Of a stretch of 37,003 bases of DNA, positions 8,163 through 14,482 are shown piece after piece (position 1 is the stretch's first letter; every line of letters starts with the position of its first letter). This stretch comes from Prevotella sp. Lineage in GTDB: Bacteria > Bacteroidota > Bacteroidia > Bacteroidales > Bacteroidaceae. The notes beneath the pieces were generated by a model, which worked only from the letters and a program-made list of their open reading frames with translations, had not been told where the DNA came from and did no database searches. Both the position numbers and the translations under genes were made by a program. Where the stretch lies: the NCBI GenBank assembly GCA_024695705.1, contig JAILHP010000032.1, positions 1 to 37,003 of the forward strand, written 5' to 3'.

Positions 8163-8238
8163 AATTCATCATTCATAATTCATAATTTTTAAGGCGGCAG
8201 CAAATTTTTCACTTTTCACTCTTCACTTTTCACTTAAA
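8163..8238. repeat. Two heptamer arrays with GGCGGCAGCAAA header
   Basis: 8163-8190 has AATTCAT/CATTCAT units; 8193-8204 is the header; 8204-8238 has ATTTTTC, ACTTTTC, ACTCTTC, ACTTTTC, ACTTAAA. Both arrays keep an exact 7-base period. Confidence 0.85.
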
Positions 8239-8243
8239 ATGAT

Positions 8244-8251
8244 TACCTTTG
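8244..8251 (+). promoter_or_regulatory. -7 box (TACCTTTG) for the DUF2851 gene
   Basis: The box ends five bases before the ATG at 8257, so the message is probably leaderless or nearly so. No clear -33 TTTG is seen upstream; that space is filled by heptamers. Confidence 0.55.
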
Positions 8252-8256
8252 CGGGC

Positions 8257-9555
8257 ATGGAACAACTGTTGCATTATGTTTGGAAGCACAAGATGTTTCC
8301 GCTCAAAGAACTGATGACGACCGACGGCAGGAAAGTGGAAGTCATTGACTCAGGACTGCACAACCGTAACGCCGGCCCTGACTTCTTCAATGCGAAGGTG
8401 AAGATTGACGGTACGCTATGGGTGGGTAACGTGGAGATACACGACCGGTCAAGCGACTGGTACCGTCATGGGCACGACCATGACTCGGCCTATGACAACG
8501 TGGTGCTGCACGTGGCGGGCGTTATCGACTCGGAGGTACAGACCACCAGCGGACAGCAACTGCCGCAGCTGCAGTTAGACGTGCCGCCCATGGTGCAGCA
8601 GCAATATGACGAACTGCTGAAGACTGACCAGTATCCTCCCTGCTACAAGATTATCCCCGACCTGTCGTTACTGACCGTCCATGCCTGGATGGCAGCCTTG
8701 CAGACGGAACGGCTGGAGCGGAAGACGGAGGATATCCGCAAACGAGCCGACCGTTGCAACGGCTCTTGGGAGGATGCCTACTTTGTGACGCTGGCCCGTA
8801 ACTACGGCTTCGGCATCAACGGCGATGCCTTCGAGCAGTGGGCATACCATGTGCCTCTCTCGGCGGTGGGCAAGCATCGTGACGACCTGTTCCAAATAGA
8901 GGCCATCTTCATGGGACAGGCAGGACTGCTGGAGCTCGACACCGTACCCGCTCATTATCAGAAGGATGCGCTGAACGAGGGCTACTTCGCAAAACTGCGC
9001 AATGAGTACCAGTACCTGGCGCATAAGTTCTCGCTGCAACCCATGAATGTCACGCTGTGGCGCTTCCTTCGTCTGCGTCCGCAGAACTTCCCCCACATCC
9101 GCATCTCGCAGCTGGCCAATCTCTATTACGAACGGAAGGCATCGTTGTCAAAGCTCATTGAGTGTCAATCGGTCAAGGAGATGCAGGAGATGATGCGAAC
9201 CCACGTCACCCCCTATTGGGAAACGCACTATACCTTTGGCTCCGAAAGTCCGGAAAACAGCAAACACCTGTCGCCTTTCTCGCTGAACCTGCTGATGATC
9301 AACACCGCCATCCCCATGCTCTTTGCCTATGGGCGCCATGCTTCGAAGGAGCAGTTGTGCGACCGTGCCTTCGACTTCCTGGAAGAGTTGAAAGCGGAGA
9401 ACAACCACATCATCCGGATGTGGCGCGACTGTGGCTTGGAAGTCAAGAATGCCGGTGACTCCCAGGCGCTGATACAACTCAAGAAGGAATACTGCGACCG
9501 CAAGGACTGTCTGCGCTGTCGCTTTGGCTTTGAGTACCTAAGGAAAAACAGCTAA
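8257..9555 (+). CDS. DUF2851 family protein
   Basis: The protein from MEQLLHYVWKHK is 432 aa. The ORF track begins six codons earlier at an ATG upstream of the -7 box, which cannot be the start if that box is used. The N-terminal half carries the DUF2851 signature: FPLKELMTTDGRKVEVIDSG, then NAGPDFFNAKVKIDG, WVGNVEIHDRSSDWYRHGH and YDNVVLHV. The central part (NYGFGINGDAFEQWA) and the C-terminal CDRKDCLRCRFGFEYL also fit. Bacteroidetes genomes usually carry one copy; its biochemical role is unknown, although the N-terminal part has a nuclease-like feel. It converges on the WbqC-like gene with only eight bases between the stop codons. Confidence 0.88.
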   Translation: MEQLLHYVWKHKMFPLKELMTTDGRKVEVIDSGLHNRNAGPDFFNAKVKIDGTLWVGNVEIHDRSSDWYRHGHDHDSAYDNVVLHVAGVIDSEVQTTSGQQLPQLQLDVPPMVQQQYDELLKTDQYPPCYKIIPDLSLLTVHAWMAALQTERLERKTEDIRKRADRCNGSWEDAYFVTLARNYGFGINGDAFEQWAYHVPLSAVGKHRDDLFQIEAIFMGQAGLLELDTVPAHYQKDALNEGYFAKLRNEYQYLAHKFSLQPMNVTLWRFLRLRPQNFPHIRISQLANLYYERKASLSKLIECQSVKEMQEMMRTHVTPYWETHYTFGSESPENSKHLSPFSLNLLMINTAIPMLFAYGRHASKEQLCDRAFDFLEELKAENNHIIRMWRDCGLEVKNAGDSQALIQLKKEYCDRKDCLRCRFGFEYLRKNS

Positions 9556-9563
9556 ATTCTCCG

Positions 9564-10196
9564 CTACAAATAGAAAATTGCTTCTGGCCCCATACAGAAG
9601 AGCAAATCAAGAATACTGAGGTTGGGCTGGAAGCCGAATTTGTGCGCAAAAACCTGATAGTAGGGCTTTGTAGAGTGTAGAGTGTAGAGTGTAGAGTCTG
9701 CTACCGCGATACCTTTTGCAGAGACATCATGGGCGGTAGCAAACTCTACACTTTTCATTCTAAACTTTTCACTATGTAAGACGTGGGGATGGATGTCAAG
9801 GAGTTCACATATCTTCTGCATGATTTCGAAGTTGAAATCGTAGAGGAATTCATAGTCTTGCTCGAAGAATGGACGGAGGTCGTCCGCGTAAAACTCAAAG
9901 AAGGGGCTTTCGCTGTAGGCCGACTGCAAGGCGTTCCAGTGGACGCGGCGCCACGAGCCGTGGTTGCTGATGCGGACGTCGCGGATTAGGCGGCTACCCC
10001 CGTGCTCAATGGGAACGGTAAGGGCCTGCTGACCATTGGCGGTGGCAATGATGCAACGGTTTCGGTAGGTCTGCTTGATGAACGACTCGCAGGCCTCCAG
10101 ATAGACAACATCTGCACGGTTCAGCTGCTGATACCACTCAACAGGGCCGAAGTAGGTAGTGGTAAGAAGGGTCTCACCCCCTTTGTCCTTCATCAT
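9564..10196 (-). CDS. WbqC-like family protein
   Basis: The 210-aa protein matches the WbqC-like family, often near polysaccharide or lipid-A-type genes and of uncertain enzymatic role. Visible motifs are TTYFGPVEWYQQLNRADVV at the N-terminus, YRNRCIIATANGQQALTVPI, the basic-aromatic HGSWRRVHWNALQSAY and the C-terminal KPYYQVFAHKFGFQPNLS followed by LDLLFCMGPEA. Between CELLDIHPH and KPYYQVF about 40 residues are encoded largely by two heptamer arrays (VLHSEKFRMKSVEFAT and STLYTLHSTKP), replacing a loop that varies in the family. Translation starts at 10196 or 10193, overlapping the upstream gene by four bases, so coupling is likely. Confidence 0.85.
   Translation of the reverse strand: MMKDKGGETLLTTTYFGPVEWYQQLNRADVVYLEACESFIKQTYRNRCIIATANGQQALTVPIEHGGSRLIRDVRISNHGSWRRVHWNALQSAYSESPFFEFYADDLRPFFEQDYEFLYDFNFEIMQKICELLDIHPHVLHSEKFRMKSVEFATAHDVSAKGIAVADSTLYTLHSTKPYYQVFAHKFGFQPNLSILDLLFCMGPEAIFYL
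9671..9698. repeat. Heptamer array inside the WbqC-like gene
   Basis: Four almost perfect units (TAGAGTG three times, then TAGAGTC) lie in frame and encode STLYTLHSTK on the minus strand. Confidence 0.9.
9731..9778. repeat. Header plus heptamer array inside the WbqC-like gene
   Basis: GGGCGGTAGCAAA precedes CTCTACA, CTTTTCA, TTCTAAA, CTTTTCA, CTATGTA. Header and array match the intergenic element at 8191-8238 in layout, although here they are translated (on the opposite strand). Confidence 0.85.
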
Positions 10197-10209
10197 TTAT
10201 CATTTATCA
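10189..10209. repeat. Heptamer array forming a start/stop junction
   Basis: Three units, TTCATCA, TTTATCA and TTTATCA, span the four-base overlap between the second lepB gene and the WbqC-like gene, supplying the stop of one and the start of the other. Confidence 0.75.
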
Positions 10210-10807
10210 TTAGGCCACAGGGCGCCAGAAAGCGGTCTGAGCGCCAGCCTTCCCAAAGGGGTTGTTCAGGGTCATGACTATATATAATAAGGTACGCGCG
10301 ACCGATGATGTGGTCTTCGGGCACGAGAAGGGAGGCTCCACCTGATCTCCCCGAAAGGGGAGGGATTCCGACGGGTTCCATGAGGTAGTAGTCCTTGTCG
10401 GCACAGGAATAGCGGCCGGGAACTAATTGGTTTGTGGTGAGTGGTGAGTGTTGAGAGGAGGAAGTGACCGTGTCACCAGGCACTGCCTTGCAGCACAGCA
10501 ACAGCACACGACGGTCGCTGATGTCGTCCTGCAGACTATCGGCAGGGTCGTTGACGGCTACAATGTCTCCCCGTTCTACGGGTTGCCGCCACAAGCGGTT
10601 ATAATGCAGAAAGCGATTGCCACCTACACGCAGGCCATAGCTCCATCGGTTGACCAGCACACGGTCGCCAGCCAGGAAGAAAGGCTCCATGGCGTTGCCC
10701 TCAATACAGCAAACAGTCGCCACTGCTGCCCTGAACAGAAACACGGCAACAATGGCGACAGCCAGTGTGATGAGGGTTTTTAGCAGTTGGCTTTTAGCTT
10801 TGGACAT
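10193..10807 (-). CDS. Signal peptidase I-like protein lacking catalytic residues
   Basis: The 204-aa protein is clearly an S26 relative: one N-terminal membrane helix (LLKTLITLAVAIVAVFLF), then EGNAMEPFFLAGDRVLVNRW in the place of the serine box and VPEDHIIGRAYLI near the end. The nucleophile Ser that should precede Met is Ala (NAM). The general-base Lys of the KRxxGLPGD region is Leu by alignment (LLLCCKAVPGDTV), and the GDNxxNSxDSR box is missing, its place taken by EPVGIPPLSGRSGGAS. It is therefore probably a pseudoenzyme. It lies 17 bases after the intact lepB, so a regulatory or partner role with LepB is possible. Two repeat insertions are in frame (10347-10362 and 10434-10461). Confidence 0.85.
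   Translation of the reverse strand: MSKAKSQLLKTLITLAVAIVAVFLFRAAVATVCCIEGNAMEPFFLAGDRVLVNRWSYGLRVGGNRFLHYNRLWRQPVERGDIVAVNDPADSLQDDISDRRVLLLCCKAVPGDTVTSSSQHSPLTTNQLVPGRYSCADKDYYLMEPVGIPPLSGRSGGASLLVPEDHIIGRAYLIIYSHDPEQPLWEGWRSDRFLAPCGLMINDK
10347..10362. repeat. Perfect hairpin CTCCCC-GAAA-GGGGAG inside the lepB-like gene
   Basis: Six-base arms with a GAAA tetraloop lie in frame where the S26 box E motif is expected, encoding part of GIPPLSGRSGG. It looks like a small REP-type palindromic insertion. Confidence 0.6.
10434..10461. repeat. Heptamer array inside the lepB-like gene
   Basis: Units GTGGTGA, GTGGTGA, GTGTTGA and GAGGAGG lie in frame and encode SSQHSPLTT in the loop after PGDTV. 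Confidence 0.75.
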
Positions 10808-10824
10808 TGACGCTTGTCACTATA

Positions 10825-12222
10825 TCACTTGATATTATCTACGAAGCGGAACAAGCGGCTCCAGCGTATGCCGCGCCCGTCGGGATCAGAGCTCCACCAG
10901 ATGAAGATGGGCTTGCCCACGATGTGATCTTCAGGCACGAAGCCCCAGTAGCGGGAGTCGGCAGAGTTATGACGGTTGTCACCCATCATCCAGTAGTAGT
11001 CCATCTTGAACGTGTAACGGTCGGTCTGCTTGTCGTTGATGTAGATCTTGCCATTCTTCACCTCCAGCTTATTGCCTTCGTAGGCACGGATGCAACGCTC
11101 GTAGATGGGCAGGATGTCAAGGTTGAGCATGAGCGTCTCGCCCTTGTTAGGAATCCAGACGGGACCGTAGTTGTCACGTGTCCAGTGCTTGTTGCCGTTC
11201 AGCGGGTAGATGTCCCACTCTTCGGCATCGGTATTGATTTCCAGCGTCTCCACCAGGTCCTTGCGCTTGCCCAGTTCCGTGGCGGTGCGCTGGGTCATCG
11301 GCATGTAACCCATGGCGTTGAGTATACCCAACTCCTCGTTGGTGATGCCCAGGTCGTCGATGAGTTCCTCAGGCAGGTTCTGCTTGAGCTTGAGGCGATA
11401 GGTATATTGCACGTTGTCAGGCTCCTTGTTGGGTTTGCCGTCCAGATATACCACACGGTTTTTGATTTCCAGCGTCTGACCGGGCAGACCCACGCAGCGC
11501 TTCACGTAGTTCTCACGACGGTCGGTGGGACGCGTCATGATGCTGCCGTACTCCTGCGGATTGGCCTCAATCTGTGCCCTACCTATCTGATAGAGCTCCT
11601 GATAGAACTTCAGACGCTGCTCAGCCGACATCTCATCGGGGTTCGGACGGTTGGGATAGGACTGATAGCCCAGCATGTAACAGAGCCGGTAGAAGTCGTC
11701 TGCCTGATAGCGGATGTTTGAGCACAGCGTATCGCCCGACGGGTAGTTGAAAACCACGATGTCGTTCAGCTCCACCTTGCCGAAACCCTTCACACGACGA
11801 TAGTCCCAGTGGGGCCACTCGATGTATGACTTACACTCCACGACGGGCAGCGTGTGTTGGGTCAGCGGCATGGTGAGCGGCGTCTCAGGAATGCGGGGGC
11901 CATAGCTCACCTTGCTGACAAAGAGGTAGTCGCCCGTCAGCAGGCTCTTCTCCAAAGACGAAGAGGGAATGACATAGTTCTGGAAGAAAAACAGGTTGAT
12001 GAAATAGACGGCCACCAGGGCAAACACCAATGCATCAACCCATGACATGATGAAACGCAGCGGGCCTTCGCTCTCTCGCCACCACTGCCACTTGATCTTC
12101 TTCGTGATATAGATGTCGAAGATGAAGGGTACGACCAACAGGCCCCACCATGACTTCACCCAAAACAGGAACAGCAAATAAAGTACGAGGACGATGATGA
12201 ACTTCGTCCACTGCTTCTTCAT
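10825..12222 (-). CDS. lepB: Signal peptidase I
   Basis: The 465-aa membrane protease removes signal peptides from exported proteins. Two hydrophobic segments at the N-terminus (IIVLVLYLLFLFWV and ALVFALVAVYFINLFFF) precede the serine box IPSSSLEKSLLTGDYLFV, where the serine before Leu is the nucleophile. The lysine lies in ENYVKRCVGLPGQTLEI near residue 250. Box E is MGDNRHNSADSRYWGFVPEDHIVGKP. A large insert between boxes C and E is usual in Bacteroidetes enzymes. I prefer MKKQWTKF at 12222; the ORF track start at 12246 adds MVRKEEIN and lies three bases after the dapB stop. It follows dapB and precedes the inactive paralogue. Confidence 0.95.
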   Translation of the reverse strand: MKKQWTKFIIVLVLYLLFLFWVKSWWGLLVVPFIFDIYITKKIKWQWWRESEGPLRFIMSWVDALVFALVAVYFINLFFFQNYVIPSSSLEKSLLTGDYLFVSKVSYGPRIPETPLTMPLTQHTLPVVECKSYIEWPHWDYRRVKGFGKVELNDIVVFNYPSGDTLCSNIRYQADDFYRLCYMLGYQSYPNRPNPDEMSAEQRLKFYQELYQIGRAQIEANPQEYGSIMTRPTDRRENYVKRCVGLPGQTLEIKNRVVYLDGKPNKEPDNVQYTYRLKLKQNLPEELIDDLGITNEELGILNAMGYMPMTQRTATELGKRKDLVETLEINTDAEEWDIYPLNGNKHWTRDNYGPVWIPNKGETLMLNLDILPIYERCIRAYEGNKLEVKNGKIYINDKQTDRYTFKMDYYWMMGDNRHNSADSRYWGFVPEDHIVGKPIFIWWSSDPDGRGIRWSRLFRFVDNIK

Positions 12223-12249
12223 ATTTATTTCTTCTTTTCTTACCATAGC

Positions 12250-12981
12250 CTAAAACTTAAACATATCGGAAATCGTTAATAATCCCTGATGCTTGGCCGT
12301 ATATTCGGCAGCAAGCACGGCACCAAGGGCAAACCCCTTACGTGAGTGGGCATCGTGAGTGATGGTGATGATGTCAGCGTCTGAGTCGTAGCGCACGGTA
12401 TGAATGCCAGCAACTTCGCCTCGACGGATGTGGTCAACCCTTAAGAGTTTGGGATCTGTGGTTTCTTCTGCCCATGCCTCCTTGCGGTCGATACGCTCCA
12501 CTATCTCCTCCGCCAGCGTGATGGCTGTACCACTGGGATGGTCAAGTTTATGCACATGGTGCGTCTCTTCCATCTCCACGTCGTACTGCGGAAACTCGTT
12601 CATGATCTTGGCCAGGTAACGGTTGACGGCCGAGAAGATGGCCACGCCGATTGAGAAGTTAGAGGCCCAGAAGAGGGTGGAGGGTTGAGGGTGGAGGGTA
12701 GAGGGCGTGCATGCCTGGCGCACGTCGTCGCCATGTTCCTTCATCCAGCCCGTCGAGCCGCTTACCACCTTCACGCTCTTGGCCCACGCCTTGAGATAGT
12801 TGCCGTAGGCGGCCTGCGGAGCGGTGAACTCAATGGCGACATCGGCCGAGGCAAACTCTGGTGAGTCAAAGTCCTGCTGGTTGTCAATGTCTATGATACT
12901 TACAATCTCATGGCCACGGTCGCGGGCAATCTGCTCAATCATCTTGCCCATCTTACCGTAGCCGATTAATGCTATCTTCAT
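12250..12981 (-). CDS. dapB: 4-hydroxy-tetrahydrodipicolinate reductase
   Basis: The enzyme carries out the NAD(P)H-dependent second committed step of the diaminopimelate/lysine pathway. The start MKIALIGYGKMGKMIEQ at 12981 gives 243 aa; the ORF track extends 18 codons through the promoter. The dinucleotide fold opens with IGYGKMGK; IEFTAP and SGSTGW follow. The catalytic segment EETHHVHKLDHPSGTA holds the His pair and Lys. The usual loop before FWASNFSIGV is built by a heptamer array (ACTPSTLHPQPST). The gene has a good promoter and heads an operon with lepB, the lepB-like gene and the WbqC-like gene. Confidence 0.95.
   Translation of the reverse strand: MKIALIGYGKMGKMIEQIARDRGHEIVSIIDIDNQQDFDSPEFASADVAIEFTAPQAAYGNYLKAWAKSVKVVSGSTGWMKEHGDDVRQACTPSTLHPQPSTLFWASNFSIGVAIFSAVNRYLAKIMNEFPQYDVEMEETHHVHKLDHPSGTAITLAEEIVERIDRKEAWAEETTDPKLLRVDHIRRGEVAGIHTVRYDSDADIITITHDAHSRKGFALGAVLAAEYTAKHQGLLTISDMFKF
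12674..12708. repeat. Heptamer array inside dapB
   Basis: Five units (AGGGTGG, AGGGTTG, AGGGTGG, AGGGTAG, AGGGCGT) are in frame and encode a surface loop just before the conserved FWASNFS strand. Confidence 0.9.
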
Positions 12982-13005
12982 GTCTTTTCTCTTTTTTAAT
13001 CGCTG

Positions 13006-13036
13006 CAAAGGTAGTGCAAACCGAGAGAAATGCAAA
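13006..13036 (-). promoter_or_regulatory. Promoter of dapB
   Basis: The minus strand shows TTTG (13033-13036), 19 bases, TACCTTTG (13006-13013). Its position argues for the dapB start at 12981 and against the longer ORF. Confidence 0.75.
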
Positions 13037-13102
13037 ATAATTTACAAATTATTATCATTTCCGAGGTGCTGCCTACCTAAGAGACGTAGTCTCAAAGGTA
13101 AC

Positions 13103-13120
13103 AAAAAAGTGATGTCACTT
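13103..13120 (-). terminator. Possible terminator after the CE2-type esterase gene
   Basis: The minus strand forms AAGTG-ACAT-CACTT followed by TTTTG, 13 bases past the stop codon. The stem is short, so this is tentative. A GAGAC-GTA-GTCTC hairpin lies just beyond. Confidence 0.4.
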
Positions 13121-13132
13121 AGGACTTGTCAC

Positions 13133-14233
13133 TTAAAACCAGTGCATCAGGGTCCTGAGGTAGGCTGTCAGCTCACCGGCCATCTTCTGGTGCTGCCAGA
13201 TGGAGGGATGCCAGTCGGCACCATAGAAGAGGTCGCCGGTCTGAGGCGTGAAGTTGAAGCGATACACCTCCATGTCACCGTTCTTATGCGCATCCTCCAC
13301 GAGCTGGTCCAGCGTCTTCTTGGCCACCTCCAGTTCCGGACCGTTCATCATCGAGCCGGTGAGCAGCACAATCTTCGCCTTGGGGTTATGGCTGCGCACC
13401 TGACTGACAAAGCGGTAGAAAGCCTGTTGGAACAGCTTCACGTCGTAGTTATTGGTTGATAAGTCGTTGGTGCCCAGGTTGATGCACACCACCTGCGGCT
13501 GGTAGCGGCTGAAGTCCCAGCGCTCCGAACGGTCGTACAGGTTGGTGTATTCGTACTCGGTGGTCATCACGTTCTGCGGGGTGCCCGTCTTCGGACCGCC
13601 ATACTGACGATAGACGCCGATGCCCGAGCGGGCCACCACATAGGCCATGGCATCCAGCGCACGGGCCGTCATCTGGGCGTAGCCATAGTAGTGGTTCTCC
13701 GTGGCATATTCAAAATGGTCTGACTCTTTCACGCTCTCGTTGCCATAGGCGCAGGTGATGCTGTTGCCGATAAACTCAATGGTACGCTCAGGCAGGGTCG
13801 GCGCATCGAGCATCGTGCCGTCCTTGTCAAGCACGAAGCCACGGAACTCAGGTTTCAGCTCGTAGCCCTCCACCACGTACATCAGTCGTACCAGGTGTTC
13901 GCCGCGCTGCATGGCAGTGGCCAGTGTCACCACGGAGTCAGCCTCACTCATGAAGCTCACCTTGAAAGGCTCCGCCTCATCAATCTGTGCCATGAAGTAG
14001 CCGCTCTTCGGCTTGGCCATCATCCTGAGCGACGTTCCCGTGAAGCGGGCGTTGATCTGCACGCCAGGGAAGGTGAAGCGCGGGCGCTGGGGGTTCTGGA
14101 AACAGATGCGTCCCACATATTGTATATGCGAGTCGTCGGCAGGAATCACTTTTCCCTGTATGGGCAGTGTGGTCGAGGCTTGGCCAGCGAGTACCGTCAG
14201 CAAGGCGACGGCAGCAATAAGCATTCTTTTCAT
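13133..14233 (-). CDS. Secreted two-domain SGNH acetylesterase (CE2-like)
   Basis: The start MKRMLIAA at 14233 gives 366 aa; the ORF track extends through the repeated promoter. After the signal peptide (ending AGQAS) a beta-sandwich region of about 130 residues (HIQYVGRICFQNPQRPRFTF, GYFMAQIDEAEPFKV) precedes an SGNH hydrolase domain: IEFIGNSITCAYGNE with the nucleophile Ser, VARSGIGVYR, INLGTNDLS and ADWHPSIWQHQKMA with the Asp-His pair. This architecture matches carbohydrate esterase family 2, which removes acetyl groups from plant polysaccharides. It is divergent from another secreted esterase and shares its promoter type with the sialate esterase gene, suggesting a common polysaccharide-deacetylation programme. 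Confidence 0.88.
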   Translation of the reverse strand: MKRMLIAAVALLTVLAGQASTTLPIQGKVIPADDSHIQYVGRICFQNPQRPRFTFPGVQINARFTGTSLRMMAKPKSGYFMAQIDEAEPFKVSFMSEADSVVTLATAMQRGEHLVRLMYVVEGYELKPEFRGFVLDKDGTMLDAPTLPERTIEFIGNSITCAYGNESVKESDHFEYATENHYYGYAQMTARALDAMAYVVARSGIGVYRQYGGPKTGTPQNVMTTEYEYTNLYDRSERWDFSRYQPQVVCINLGTNDLSTNNYDVKLFQQAFYRFVSQVRSHNPKAKIVLLTGSMMNGPELEVAKKTLDQLVEDAHKNGDMEVYRFNFTPQTGDLFYGADWHPSIWQHQKMAGELTAYLRTLMHWF

Positions 14234-14262
14234 ATCTAATAGTTTTAAGTTCTTTTGGTCTG

Positions 14263-14294
14263 CAAAGGTACGAATAAGCAAGTAGAAAACCAAA
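14263..14294 (-). promoter_or_regulatory. Promoter of the CE2-like esterase (module copy B)
   Basis: TTTG (14291-14294), 20 bases, TACCTTTG (14263-14270) on the minus strand; the TTTG is inside the dyad CCAAAA-GAA-TTTTGG (14290-14304). Confidence 0.7.
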
Positions 14295-14442
14295 AGAATT
14301 TTGGATTTTCTCAAGCGAGAGTACCTTCAACCGTCAGGTCAAAGGTAGTAAAAATACATAATTCATAATTCATAATTCATATTTTTTTATGGGCGGCAGC
14401 AAATTCTTCACTTTTCACTCTTCACTTTTCACTTAAAATGAT

Positions 14443-14450
14443 TACCTTTG
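14443..14450 (+). promoter_or_regulatory. -7 box (TACCTTTG) for the type B carboxylesterase
   Basis: The box lies 32 bases before the ATG, giving a leader of roughly 27 bases. No clear -33 element is seen; the heptamer array takes its place. Confidence 0.55.
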
Positions 14451-14482
14451 TAGCGATGAAACACTAACAACAAGCATCAGAT

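Larger units (their letters stand above)
8076..8251. repeat. Divergent promoter module, copy A
   Basis: About 176 bases between two divergent genes are nearly repeated at 14263-14450 and, in the opposite orientation and more diverged, at 24669-24866. Shared parts in order are a TACCTTTG box facing left, the CCAAAA-N3-TTTTGG dyad, GCGAGAGTACCTTC, a second CAAAGGTA, a heptamer array, the header GGCGGCAGCAAA, a second array (ACTTTTC/ACTCTTC units) and TTACCTTTG facing right. Confidence 0.85.
14263..14450. repeat. Divergent promoter module, copy B
   Basis: This is almost the same sequence as copy A over its whole length, including the dyad, GCGAGAGTACCTTC, CAAAGGTAGTA, AATTCAT heptamers, GGGCGGCAGCAAA, the ACTTTTC/ACTCTTC array and the final TTACCTTTG. 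The flanking genes are unrelated to those at copy A. Confidence 0.88.

Noticed and set aside
8051-8176. N-terminal extension of the 7466-8050 gene (MNDELLLPL... in the ORF track)
   Set aside because: It translates the repeated promoter module; the same peptide (KIQN-FGFLLAYSYLC) appears before the unrelated gene at 14233, and the real signal peptide starts at 8050.
10807-11721. 304-aa plus-strand ORF across lepB
   Set aside because: Shadow of lepB, which has all family motifs on the other strand.
12982-13035. Extended start of dapB
   Set aside because: The extra 18 codons cover the dapB promoter; the dinucleotide-fold start MKIALIGYG is at 12981.
13093-13100. Second minus-strand TACCTTTG box upstream of dapB
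   Set aside because: No -33 TTTG at the right distance, and it sits beside the terminator-like hairpin of the upstream gene; the box at 13006 is much better.
14234-14330. N-terminal extension of the CE2-like gene and the ORF 13980-14330
   Set aside because: Both are produced by promoter module B; the signal peptide and promoter position support the start at 14233.
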